Origin: Candidatus Allofournierella excrementigallinarum
GTDB taxonomy: Bacteria; Bacillota; Clostridia; Oscillospirales; Ruminococcaceae
Assembly (NCBI GenBank): GCA_019119025.1
Contig: DWXV01000073.1
Location: 1-40,358, forward strand
DNA: 40,358 bases
Direction: 5' to 3'
The notes beneath the pieces were generated by a model that had not been told where the DNA came from, searched no databases, and worked only from the letters and a program-made list of their open reading frames with translations. Position 1 is the first letter of the stretch, and every line of letters starts with the position of its first letter. This document shows positions 17,618 through 25,216 of the stretch, piece by piece. The position numbers and the translations under genes are program-made.

Positions 17618-17630
17618 GGGGGAAACCCCC
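17618..17630 (-). other. Weak hairpin between GNAT gene and udk
   Basis: Read on the minus strand, GGGGG-TTT-CCCCC is followed by GTCTTTTCC. The stem is only 5 bp, so at most a leaky terminator. No convincing promoter for udk is visible in this 79-base gap. Confidence 0.35.
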
Positions 17631-17640
17631 TGGGAACCGC

Positions 17641-18630
17641 TCAATCCGCGGGCAGATTGGGCCGGTCCTGGTCGCCGTCGGCCTTGAACAGCACGAAACG
17701 GCCGGGGTCGCTGGTGAAATAATAATATTCCGTGTTCTCGAACAGGGGCGGCTGCAGATAGTTGGGCAGGATGTTTGCGTCGCCCTCCCTGCGCTCGCAA
17801 AACCCCGCCGCCGCCATCACCGCCGGGCCCACCCCGGCGCAGTAGCACTCGGCGTATTCCGCGCCGCTGGCCTTCAAAAGGCGGTCGATGGCCGCCCCCA
17901 GCCGGGGCAGCAGGGAGGTGCCGCCCACGAAATCGGCGATGCGCAATGCCTTGCCCTGGCCGCTGTCCACCACGCGGCAGGCAAGATAGGCCAGCAGACG
18001 GCCCTGCTCCTTCGCGGCGTATACCTGATAGGTCAGGTGGGGGAAGGCAAAATACCGCCGCTGCATGTACCACACGTCCTTGCGGGGGGTGTGGGGGCTT
18101 TGGGGCATGCCCAGCGCCGCCAGCGCTTCGGGGCCTTCCACCGGCTCCAGCGAAAGGTCCCCCCCGGCGGGCAGAACGGCAGGGTCCGCCACCCGGGCCA
18201 GCCGGTATTCAGGCAGGCCTGCCAGCCGGTAGAAGTGGCCCACCCGGCCGGCATGCCAGCCGAGAAAGCGGTAGAAGGCCATGGTTTTGGGGCGGATGTT
18301 GTTGCAGGCCACCACCCCGGCGCCGGTGAGCCGGGGCAGGGCGGCCATCAGCTCCAGGCCCACTCCGTTGCGGCCCCTTTCCGCCACCCATACCGAAACC
18401 CAGACGTCAGCGCCGGGGGCGCTTGAAGCCCGGATGTAGCCGGCGGCGGCCACAAGGCGGCCCTCCTCCTCGGCCAGGGCGAATTGCAGCTGCCCGCCGC
18501 TGCGGTAATAAAAGTTGAAATATTCCTCTCTGTTGACAAGAGGCAGCCGCCAGTCGAAGTTTGCGTTGACGAAATCCACCACTTTTTGGGCCTCGTCCGG
18601 GCGGGCAAGGCGCAGGACCGGGGCGCTCAC
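17641..18630 (-). CDS. GNAT-like acyltransferase of the FkbH-ACP cassette
   Basis: This 329-residue protein begins at a GTG that overlaps the SDR stop in GTGA (18630-18627), so the two are translationally coupled. The N-terminal half looks like a GNAT fold: LQFALAEEEGRLVAAAGYI, then a helix and VACNNIRPKTMAFYRFLGWH, where N-x2-P-x2-FY-x2-LG resembles the usual acetyltransferase C-terminal motif. The C-terminal half repeats a similar pattern (EQGRLLAYLACRVVDSGQGKALRIADFVG, in two pieces around 225-255), so it may be a tandem GNAT protein. I do not recognise the exact family. Because it is coupled to an SDR, a MaoC hydratase and an upstream ACP, I infer that it transfers the carrier-bound acyl group to an amine or hydroxyl acceptor. 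The acceptor is unknown. Confidence 0.6.
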   Translation of the reverse strand: MSAPVLRLARPDEAQKVVDFVNANFDWRLPLVNREEYFNFYYRSGGQLQFALAEEEGRLVAAAGYIRASSAPGADVWVSVWVAERGRNGVGLELMAALPRLTGAGVVACNNIRPKTMAFYRFLGWHAGRVGHFYRLAGLPEYRLARVADPAVLPAGGDLSLEPVEGPEALAALGMPQSPHTPRKDVWYMQRRYFAFPHLTYQVYAAKEQGRLLAYLACRVVDSGQGKALRIADFVGGTSLLPRLGAAIDRLLKASGAEYAECYCAGVGPAVMAAAGFCERREGDANILPNYLQPPLFENTEYYYFTSDPGRFVLFKADGDQDRPNLPAD

Positions 18631-19358
18631 AGGGCGCTGCCCCCGGTGATGGGCAGGGTGACGCCGGTGATGAAGCCGGCCTCGTCGCTCAGGAGGAAGG
18701 CCATGGCGGGCACCACGTCCGCGGGGGTGGCGTTGCGGCCCATGGGGTTCGATTCGGCGCTGGCCTGCACGATCAGGTCGCTGGTGTCGGCCAAAAACTT
18801 GGTCTCCATCATGCTGGGGGCCACGCAGTTCACCGTGACGCCATAGGGAGCGTAGTCCGCCGCGAGGCTCTTGGCAAGGCCGCCCAAAGCGCTCTTGACC
18901 ATGACGTAGGCGGCGGTGTTTTTGGGGGGCAGGCCCAGCAGGTAGCTGGTGAGCATGAAGAGCACCCGGCCCTTCTTCGCCTTGGCCATGGCGGGCACAA
19001 AGGCCTTGCACAGCGCCACCGCGCTGCGCAGCTGCACGCTGAGGTCCTTTTCAAAGCGCTCCTCGTCGAACTTTTTGAACTTGGCGTTCACCACCCGCAA
19101 CGCGGGCAGATGCACGAAGTGGGTGGGGGCGGGGCAGCTGGCCTGCACGTCGGCGATGAAGGTTTCCAGCGCCTTTTCGTTCGTCAGGTCCACGTCGTAG
19201 GTGCGGATGGTGCCGGGGTGCTCCTTGCACAACCCGGCAAGGCCCCCCAGGTCGCCCGCGCCCTGGGCGATGAACACGTCCCCCGGCTGCCACAAACGGC
19301 GGATAAGCGCGCAGCCCACGTCGCTGGACGCGCCGGTGATGAGATAAACGTTGCTCAT
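18627..19358 (-). CDS. Short-chain dehydrogenase/reductase (3-oxoacyl-ACP reductase-like)
   Basis: This 243-residue protein is a classical SDR: nucleotide-binding TGASSDVG (8-15), catalytic Ser138 in MLTSYLLG, and Tyr151-x3-Lys155. It ends with the usual ITGVTLPITGGSAL, as in FabG-type enzymes. The glycine motif is TGASSDVG rather than TGxxxGIG, and the NAG motif is replaced by HLPALRVVN, so it is a divergent member. The ATG at 19358 lies behind AAGGAGGACAT, 9 bases after the MaoC gene. In context it would reduce or oxidise an acyl group on the cassette's carrier protein; sugar substrates cannot be excluded from the sequence alone. Confidence 0.85.
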   Translation of the reverse strand: MSNVYLITGASSDVGCALIRRLWQPGDVFIAQGAGDLGGLAGLCKEHPGTIRTYDVDLTNEKALETFIADVQASCPAPTHFVHLPALRVVNAKFKKFDEERFEKDLSVQLRSAVALCKAFVPAMAKAKKGRVLFMLTSYLLGLPPKNTAAYVMVKSALGGLAKSLAADYAPYGVTVNCVAPSMMETKFLADTSDLIVQASAESNPMGRNATPADVVPAMAFLLSDEAGFITGVTLPITGGSAL

Positions 19359-19367
19359 ATGTCCTCC

Positions 19368-19784
19368 TTATTTTGCCACGCCGGCCTTGATGAGCCCGCG
19401 GGTGACCTTCTGGCCGTTCTGATTCTCGATGACCGCCTTGACGGTGATCTCGCCGAAGGTGTCGTTCACCTCGGTCACCCTGCCGGTGACGGTGAGGGTG
19501 TCGCCGATGAAGACGGGCTTGGCGAACCTGGCCTCCACGCTGTGGAGCAGGCAGTGCTCGCCGGGCAGGTAGACCCCCGCCAGGGTGGAGAAAAAGCTGG
19601 CCCCCAGCATGCCGTAGACCACCCGCCCGGGATAGCCCCGGCCGGCGGCGTAGTCCGCATCCATGTGGATGGGGCTGTCATCGCCCGAGACGGCGTGGAA
19701 GGCGTCCATCATGGCCTCGGTCACGGTGACGGTGAAGCTCTCGGTCATGCCGGGGGTTATGTCGGCCAGGGTGTAGCTGTTCAT
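19368..19784 (-). CDS. MaoC-like (R)-specific enoyl hydratase/dehydratase
   Basis: This 138-residue single hot-dog protein has the hydratase motif FHAVSGDDSPIHMDADYA with catalytic Asp35 and His40 in the D-x4-H arrangement, followed by GRVVYGMLGASFFSTLAG and the beta-strand pattern of MaoC/PhaJ proteins. The family adds or removes water across the alpha-beta double bond of CoA- or ACP-bound acyl groups. The ATG at 19784 follows AAAAGGAG. It is the first gene after an intrinsic terminator that separates it from the ACP gene, so its transcript level may be lower than that of the ACP. Pairing with an SDR fits a two-step reduction/dehydration or hydration/oxidation on the same acyl chain. Confidence 0.85.
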   Translation of the reverse strand: MNSYTLADITPGMTESFTVTVTEAMMDAFHAVSGDDSPIHMDADYAAGRGYPGRVVYGMLGASFFSTLAGVYLPGEHCLLHSVEARFAKPVFIGDTLTVTGRVTEVNDTFGEITVKAVIENQNGQKVTRGLIKAGVAK

Positions 19785-19805
19785 GGGTGCAAAACTCCTT
19801 TTCCT

Positions 19806-19837
19806 TCAAAAAAGGCCGGGCGGGTGCCCGGCCTTTT
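19806..19837 (-). terminator. Intrinsic terminator inside the FkbH-ACP operon
   Basis: Read on the minus strand, AAGGCCGGGC and GCCCGGCCTT (19835-19826 and 19821-19812) form a perfect 10-bp stem with loop ACCC, followed by TTTT (T-run 19811-19808). It stands between the ACP and MaoC genes. The TTTT on the other side makes it symmetrical. No separate promoter for the MaoC gene is evident in the short gap. Confidence 0.8.
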
Positions 19838-19849
19838 GGCTGCGTGAAA

Positions 19850-20092
19850 TCAGGCGGTGAGCCGCTCGATCAGGTCCAGCAGATCGCCCACGTTCTCCAG
19901 CCCGCGCACGTCCTCCAGCTTGAACTTGAGGCCGAATTTCTTCTCCATGGCGGTGAGCAGGTTGATCTGCTCCAGGCTGTCCCAGTCCTCGATGTCGTCG
20001 GCGCAGGTCTCACGGGTGATGACCAGTTCCTCGTCGTCGAAGTTGTCGCGGAAGATCTGCTGCACGGCATCAAAAATGCTCTGCTTATCCAT
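19850..20092 (-). CDS. Acyl carrier protein, cassette-specific
   Basis: This 80-residue acidic protein has the four-helix ACP pattern and the phosphopantetheine attachment site DWDSLEQINLLTAMEKKFG with Ser39 as the modified residue. The usual DSL motif is intact, but its flanks (ETCADDIEDWDS) differ from housekeeping AcpP, which reads LGADSLD. Such variant ACPs are typical of dedicated tailoring pathways. It lies directly after the FkbH-like gene (22 bases) with AAGGAGCG as ribosome site, and is followed by an intrinsic terminator. I infer that it is the carrier loaded by the FkbH-like protein. A phosphopantetheinyl transferase is not encoded in the window. Confidence 0.92.
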   Translation of the reverse strand: MDKQSIFDAVQQIFRDNFDDEELVITRETCADDIEDWDSLEQINLLTAMEKKFGLKFKLEDVRGLENVGDLLDLIERLTA

Positions 20093-20114
20093 TGTTTGAA
20101 CGCTCCTTTTCGGG

Positions 20115-21893
20115 TCAGACCCGTTTGATCTCCATCACGCCGCACTGGGGCTGGTAGCCCTCGAAGCCGGTGAACTCAAAGGTGCAGTTGCCGGCCTCGT
20201 CCTCGGCGGTTTTTACAAAGCCGATTGTAGCATAAAAATCCTTCACAAGCAAGTTTTTGGCGGTGGGGTAGTAATGGCCCACGATGGCCTTGACGCCCGC
20301 GGCGGCGGCGCGGCGCACCAGCTCGTCGAACATGGCGTGCTCCAGCCTCCGCTTGAAGGTGCGGCAGCTCATGATCCACAGGTCCATCTCCAGCACATCG
20401 CCCTGCTTGTGGCCGATCATGGCGGTGACAAGGCCGTTGTCGCCGAATTTGTCCACCAGGCGGCCATACTGGGTGATGTATTCATCATTATCCAAAAGGC
20501 CCTCCACCTCGGCGGCGGTGTAGCGGCGGGTGGTCAGGTTGAACTGGTTGGTCTTGTTGATGAGCTGGGTGATGCGCTCGGCGTGGGGCGCGTCGAAGGC
20601 GCCGATCTCGCACACCATATCAAGGCTCTTAAGATAGTCGTCGTAGTTGCCGAAGCTCTGCTCCAAAGCGGCGCGCTGGGCGTTCTGTTTGTACATCTCG
20701 GCGCGCTTTTTGTCGTCCGCCGAGAGGGTGGTCACCTCAAACCAGCCCGCCCGGTCGATGGCGGCGATGTATTCCTCGGGGCAGGAAAGCTCCGGCACCG
20801 TGACCATGGGCAGCTCCCGGCGCACGATCTCCCGCTCGGCGGGGTTGTCGTCCACAAAGACGAAGCTTTCGGGCAGGATGTTGATCTCCTTGGCCATGGC
20901 GGCGATGTTCAGGTGCTTGGGGTCCCAGTTGGCCTTGAAGCAGAGGAAGTCGTCCGCTTTGAGCACGCTGTCCGCCCGCTCGAAGCCGGTGCGGGCGATG
21001 GACTCTTCGTTTTTGCTGCACACGTTCAGCAGGATGCCCAGCTTGCCCAGGGCCTTCAGGTAGCCCTGGAATTCGGCGTAGGCCATGCCGGCGGGGGTCT
21101 CGTTGCCCATCACGATGCCTTCGGCCCCGTCGTCGCCGATGACGCCGCCCCAGAGGGTGTTGTCCAGATCCAGCGCCAGGGCCTTTTTGTTTTTGCCCAA
21201 AAGGCTCTTGATGATGTTGGCCACGCTCTGGCACAGGTAGGGCAGGCACTCCAGGCTCACCGCGTACTTGTAGGCGTACCAGGCGGTGGGGTCGCTGAAG
21301 CGGTCCATGCCGTAGACCGCCTGCAGATAGGCCAGGTCGTTGATATAAAGGTTCGGGGTGGCCTCGGCCAGGGCGGCCAGCTTCTCATTCAGCCGCCGCA
21401 CAAAGCGCACCCGGCCGTGAACGTCCACGCCCTCCCGGTTGCCCATCACCCGGTAGAGAGGCAGGTCGAAGTTGTTGAGCACCACCGGGCAGCCGAAGCC
21501 CAGCGCCGCCCTGGCCGCCTGCTCGAAGCGGGCGTACTCGGCGTTCAGCTTCTCCTCGCAGGCCGCGGCGCCGTCCTCGGCCTCGGGCCAGAGCTTCAGG
21601 TTCCGCTGGCTGGTGTGGATGTAGATGAAGTCCGGCGCGAAGGCTTTCAGCGAACCGTCGTCGAACACCAGATTCTCGAAGAACAGGGAATAGCCGCCCT
21701 CGTAGAATTCCGGCCGGATGCCGTTGGCCAGCAGGAACAGCTCCAGGATGTTCTTGATCTCGCCGATGGTGCTGCCGCTCATCAGGGCCACTTTTTTGGG
21801 GATGAGGCCCGGCTTTTGCAGCAGTTCGCGCTTGATGCGGCGCTTCTGCTGCAGGATGAGGGCGGGGTCAAAATCGCTGCGTAAAAGGTCCAC
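20115..21893 (-). CDS. FkbH-like HAD-IIIC family protein (ACP loading enzyme)
   Basis: This 592-residue protein has three parts: an N-terminal domain (about 30-225) with VALMSGSTIGEIKNILELF, a haloacid-dehalogenase domain with LALDLDNTLWGGVIGDDG (Asp242 and Asp244), CSKN (Ser293, Lys295 region) and FVFVDDNPAERE (Asp348-Asp349), and a C-terminal acetyltransferase-like domain (about 420-590). This is the layout of FkbH-family proteins, which take a glyceryl unit from 1,3-bisphosphoglycerate, remove the phosphate and load it on an acyl carrier protein. The GTG start at 21893 lies 7 bases after GGAGG (21905-21901). It is the first gene of the minus-strand cassette. Glyceryl as its substrate is inferred from characterised family members; related HAD-IIIC proteins may use others. 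Confidence 0.88.
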   Translation of the reverse strand: MDLLRSDFDPALILQQKRRIKRELLQKPGLIPKKVALMSGSTIGEIKNILELFLLANGIRPEFYEGGYSLFFENLVFDDGSLKAFAPDFIYIHTSQRNLKLWPEAEDGAAACEEKLNAEYARFEQAARAALGFGCPVVLNNFDLPLYRVMGNREGVDVHGRVRFVRRLNEKLAALAEATPNLYINDLAYLQAVYGMDRFSDPTAWYAYKYAVSLECLPYLCQSVANIIKSLLGKNKKALALDLDNTLWGGVIGDDGAEGIVMGNETPAGMAYAEFQGYLKALGKLGILLNVCSKNEESIARTGFERADSVLKADDFLCFKANWDPKHLNIAAMAKEINILPESFVFVDDNPAEREIVRRELPMVTVPELSCPEEYIAAIDRAGWFEVTTLSADDKKRAEMYKQNAQRAALEQSFGNYDDYLKSLDMVCEIGAFDAPHAERITQLINKTNQFNLTTRRYTAAEVEGLLDNDEYITQYGRLVDKFGDNGLVTAMIGHKQGDVLEMDLWIMSCRTFKRRLEHAMFDELVRRAAAAGVKAIVGHYYPTAKNLLVKDFYATIGFVKTAEDEAGNCTFEFTGFEGYQPQCGVMEIKRV

Positions 21894-21907
21894 GGTGACG
21901 CCTCCGG

Positions 21908-21957
21908 TTTACAAATTTTTACAAAATCATTGTACCATAGCCCCCGTGCAAAAGCAA
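21908..21957 (-). promoter_or_regulatory. Promoter of the FkbH-ACP cassette, with a direct repeat
   Basis: On the minus strand TTGCTT (21957-21952), a 17-base spacer and TACAAT (21934-21929) form a good promoter. Just downstream TTTGTAAA occurs twice (21925-21918 and 21915-21908), exactly 10 bases apart, across the expected transcript start. A tandem site on one face of the helix could bind a regulator. Confidence 0.65.
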
Positions 21958-21981
21958 CCGGAAAGGGGCGCGCCTCCCCCG

Positions 21982-22010
21982 AAAAGGGCGGCGGGGCCGC
22001 AGCCCCGCCG
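21982..22010 (-). terminator. Terminator after the BofC-like gene
   Basis: On the minus strand CGGCGGGGC and GCCCCGCCG form a perfect 9-bp stem with loop TGCG, starting at the stop codon and followed by CCCTTTTC. Confidence 0.75.
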
Positions 22011-22310
22011 TCAGGCGCCGAAGTCCTCCAGCAGCCGGTCCAGCCGCTCCTCGCTCTCCACCGGGATGCCCTTTTGCAGGGCGGCCACGTCGCCCTCGGG
22101 CAGCAGATGGGTGTAGACGTCGTAGACCTGCAGCGGCTCGCCGCCCTCCGAAGCGAACACCGCCAGCCTGCCGCCGTGGTCTTTCAGAATGTAGGGCGCG
22201 GCAAAAGCGCTCTCCGGACCGGTGCGGGCGGGCCGGACCATCCAGAAGAGGCTCAGGCCCAGGCTCACAGCGCACGCCACCGCCAGCAGCGACACCCAGA
22301 CTTTTGTCAT
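22011..22310 (-). CDS. Small membrane-anchored protein with a BofC-C-like domain
   Basis: This 99-residue protein has an N-terminal membrane segment or signal anchor (about 5-25) and then a compact domain reading YILKDHGGRLAVF, a variable stretch, LPEGDVAALQKGIPV and a terminal LDRLLEDFGA. The pattern Y-x-L-K-x-x-x-G-x-x-AVF, then LPE-x-D-x-x-x-L-x-x-GI and L-LEDF/Y matches the BofC C-terminal domain, a sporulation-associated fold common in small clostridial membrane proteins. BofC of Bacillus controls the SpoIVB protease, but single-domain homologues are uncharacterised. The ATG at 22310 lies about 8 bases after AAAGGGGG; a TTG six bases earlier is too close. It is divergent from the penicillin-binding protein gene. 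Confidence 0.7.
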   Translation of the reverse strand: MTKVWVSLLAVACAVSLGLSLFWMVRPARTGPESAFAAPYILKDHGGRLAVFASEGGEPLQVYDVYTHLLPEGDVAALQKGIPVESEERLDRLLEDFGA

Positions 22311-22403
22311 TCGCAAGACCCCCTTTCACGCCCAGTATGGACCCGGAGCGGTGGGTTCATACAATTTTCAAGGGGATTTCACTGTACTTGGCGGGGTGGG
22401 TTG

Positions 22404-22412
22404 TGGTATAAT
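22404..22412 (+). promoter_or_regulatory. Extended -10 promoter of the penicillin-binding protein gene
   Basis: TGGTATAAT (22404-22412) is an extended -10 element with a perfect TATAAT; the -35 position (near GTACTT, 22384-22389) is poor, as is common for extended -10 promoters. The expected transcript start is about 22419, exactly at the first in-frame ATG. The region 22311-22403 separates this promoter from the divergent BofC-like gene. Confidence 0.65.
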
Positions 22413-22418
22413 AGCAGC

Positions 22419-25205
22419 ATGGCGGTTCGCGGCCGTCTGTTTTCGTTTGCGCGAAAGCACGGGCCTGGCCGCCGAGTACACACCGATTTTTCCGCAAAGG
22501 AGGCGGTCCTCATAGACTCCAACGAGCATCGCAGCATCCGGCGGCCCGACGGCTCCGGCACCTCCGGCGCCCGCAGCGCCGGCTCCGCCGGTTCCGGCCA
22601 GGGCCGGAAACTCAACCGCGCCGGCACGCCCCACACCGGCAGCACGCCCCACGCCGGCGGCGCTCACGCCCCGTCCCATTCCGGCGAGTCCCACGCCGGC
22701 GCCGCCCGCGGCGGCGCGGCTTCCGGGGCGCGCGGCAGCGCGCCCCGCGGCGCTTCCCGCGCCAGCGCCAAGAACGGGCCTTCCCGCATCTCCTCTTCGC
22801 CTCGGCGCTCTTCCCGCCCGGCGGGCCAGGAACCGGGGGAGGGCGGCGGTTCCCACGCCCCCCGCGGCAAGAACCAGTCCAAAGGCATGCGCATCTTCAA
22901 GGGCTTCATGAAATTCGTGGCCGCCTGCATCTGCCTGGGGGTGATGGTGGGCAGCGTGCTGGCCGTTCTGCTGAGCCTCTACGCCGTGGAGATCACCGCC
23001 AACGACGCCGAGCTGCTGGACCTGACCAACCTGGAGCTGGCCCAGACCAGCCAGCTGCTGGCGCGGGACCACGACACCGGCGAGTGGGTGGTCACTGAGG
23101 AATGGCACGACAGCAACGACCGCGAATGGGTGGACATCCAGGAGATCGAGAAAAACCCTTATCTCAAATGGGCGTTCATCTGCGTGGAGGACGAGACCTT
23201 CTACGAGCATAACGGCGTGAACTTCAAGCGCACCATCGCCGCTGCGGTGAACCTGGTCACCACCAGGCTGAACATCCCGCTTTACGACAGCTTGCAGGGC
23301 GCGTCCACCATCGACCAGCAGCTCATCAAGAACATCCTGGGCGACGACGACGTCTCGGTGGACCGCAAGCTGCGGGAGATCTTCCGCGCCCTGGGGCTGG
23401 ACAAGCGCTACGACAAGGACACCATCCTGGAGGCGTATCTCAACACGGTGAGCCTTTCCGGCTCCATCGCCGGCGTCAAGGCGGGCGCTTCCAACTATTT
23501 CGGCCTTGAAAACCTGGCCGAGCTGTCCCCGGCGCAGTGCGCCAGCATCGCGGCCATCACCAAGAACCCCACCCGCTACAACCCCTACACCAACCCCGAG
23601 CAGCACCTGCAGCGCCGCAACTGGATCCTGCAGCTGATGCACGAGCAGGGCAAGCTGACCGACTCGGAATACGAGGACGCGGTGGCAAGCCCCCTGGTGC
23701 TGGCGGAGGAGAAGGAGGCTGAGGTCATCACCACCTCCTCCAACAACTCCTACTTTGCCGACGCGGTGTACAAGATGCTGCAGCAGCAGCTGCAGGACGA
23801 GCTTGGCTACACCGCCGCCGAGGCCCACAACCTCATCTACAACGGCGGCCTGCGCATCTACACCACCATGGACCCCTTCCTCCAGGAGGAAATGGAGAAG
23901 ATCATGCTCAACGCCGACGACGCCATCCCGGCGCTGTGGCATGAGGAGGAGATATTGCAAAGCCAAGTGCCCGAGCCCTCCGAGCTGGAAAACATCGTGG
24001 TGAACGACGACGGCACCTACAAGACCGGCACCAACGACGACGGCGAGCCGGTGTATTACTACAACGCCCGCACCCAGGCGGCCATGCTCACCATGGATTA
24101 TTCCGGCCAGGTGCTGGCGCTGGTGGGGGGCCTTGGCGAAAAGACCACCGACCTGGGGCTCAACCGGGCGGTGGGCCCCGAGTACGGCGGCACCCAGCGG
24201 TCGGTGGGTTCCACCATGAAGCCGCTGGCGGCCTATTCCCTGGGCATCGACTCCGGCCTCATCCACTACTCCACCGCCCTGCCCGATATGGGCGTGGGCA
24301 AGATCGTCAAGCAGGAGCTGCGTTCTTCCTACCCGCAGTACGGCTCCAAAATGTTTGAGAACGACGCCCCCGAGGTGCTGGCCAACCCCGACATCTGGCA
24401 GGACTGGCCCTCCAACTATGAAAAAACCTACGAACCGGGCCTGATCACCGTGAACACCGCCATCGCCAAGTCCAAGAACACCATCGCGGTGCAGGTGGGC
24501 CAGCGGGTGGGCAAGGACTATATGTACAGCTTCGCCCACGACACCCTGGGCATGACCCACCTCACCGAGGCGGACGCCGACTACGCCCCCATGGTGCTGG
24601 GCAGCCTTTCCAAAGGCATCAGCCTGATGGAGCTCACCGCCGCCTACCAGATGTTCGGCAACGGCGGCGAATATGTGACCCCTCACCTCTACACCATCGT
24701 GGAGGATGCGGTGACCGGCGAGGTCATTCTGGACAACACCGTCAACGTGGTGCACACCCAGGCCATCAAGCCCAGCACCGCCATGATCATGAACCGGCTG
24801 CTGCAGGGCGTCCTGGCCCCCGGCGGCACCGCCGGCAGCGCCATCCACCCCGAGGGCGAGATGGAGGCCGCCGCCAAGACCGGCACCACCACCGACAACC
24901 ACGACTTCACCTTCGTGGGCCTGACCCCCTATTATGTCACCGGCGTGTGGTGGGGCTACGACCAGCCCTACGACTTCACCGACGTGAAGAGGGGCCAGAA
25001 CGCCAACCCCATCCGCTATGCCTGGAAGAACTATATGGACATCGTCCAGGCCGACCTGGAGACCAAGAGCTTCCCGGTGAGCGACGACGTGCAGACGGCG
25101 CGCTTTTGCGCGGAGAGCGGCGAACTGGCCGTGAACTGCCCCAACACGGCAGTGGGCTACTACACCGCCGACAACATGCCCGGCTACTGCACCCTGCATC
25201 CCTGA
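22419..25205 (+). CDS. Class A penicillin-binding protein (PBP1a type)
   Basis: A bifunctional murein synthase joining glycan chains (GT51 transglycosylase) and cross-linking peptides (transpeptidase). A basic Ser/Gly/Ala/Arg-rich cytoplasmic region of about 120 residues precedes the membrane segment FVAACICLGVMVGSVLAVLL. GT51 motifs follow: EDETFYEHNGV (Glu at 23187) and QGASTIDQQLIKN. The transpeptidase has GSTMKP (Ser at 24210), SKN (in AKSKNT) and KTGTT (Lys at 24876). The coordinates use the first conventional ATG, but that would be nearly leaderless. A strong AAAGGAGG (22496-22503) has only an ATA codon (22512) at the right distance in frame, giving 897 instead of 928 residues. Either reading leaves all domains intact. 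No other in-frame ATG, GTG or TTG lies close to that ribosome site. Confidence 0.93.
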   Translation: MAVRGRLFSFARKHGPGRRVHTDFSAKEAVLIDSNEHRSIRRPDGSGTSGARSAGSAGSGQGRKLNRAGTPHTGSTPHAGGAHAPSHSGESHAGAARGGAASGARGSAPRGASRASAKNGPSRISSSPRRSSRPAGQEPGEGGGSHAPRGKNQSKGMRIFKGFMKFVAACICLGVMVGSVLAVLLSLYAVEITANDAELLDLTNLELAQTSQLLARDHDTGEWVVTEEWHDSNDREWVDIQEIEKNPYLKWAFICVEDETFYEHNGVNFKRTIAAAVNLVTTRLNIPLYDSLQGASTIDQQLIKNILGDDDVSVDRKLREIFRALGLDKRYDKDTILEAYLNTVSLSGSIAGVKAGASNYFGLENLAELSPAQCASIAAITKNPTRYNPYTNPEQHLQRRNWILQLMHEQGKLTDSEYEDAVASPLVLAEEKEAEVITTSSNNSYFADAVYKMLQQQLQDELGYTAAEAHNLIYNGGLRIYTTMDPFLQEEMEKIMLNADDAIPALWHEEEILQSQVPEPSELENIVVNDDGTYKTGTNDDGEPVYYYNARTQAAMLTMDYSGQVLALVGGLGEKTTDLGLNRAVGPEYGGTQRSVGSTMKPLAAYSLGIDSGLIHYSTALPDMGVGKIVKQELRSSYPQYGSKMFENDAPEVLANPDIWQDWPSNYEKTYEPGLITVNTAIAKSKNTIAVQVGQRVGKDYMYSFAHDTLGMTHLTEADADYAPMVLGSLSKGISLMELTAAYQMFGNGGEYVTPHLYTIVEDAVTGEVILDNTVNVVHTQAIKPSTAMIMNRLLQGVLAPGGTAGSAIHPEGEMEAAAKTGTTTDNHDFTFVGLTPYYVTGVWWGYDQPYDFTDVKRGQNANPIRYAWKNYMDIVQADLETKSFPVSDDVQTARFCAESGELAVNCPNTAVGYYTADNMPGYCTLHP

Positions 25206-25216
25206 TACAGACCGGC

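Noticed and set aside
20274-21884. 536-codon plus-strand frame
   Set aside because: It is antisense to the FkbH-like gene, which has clear HAD motifs, a promoter and a ribosome site.
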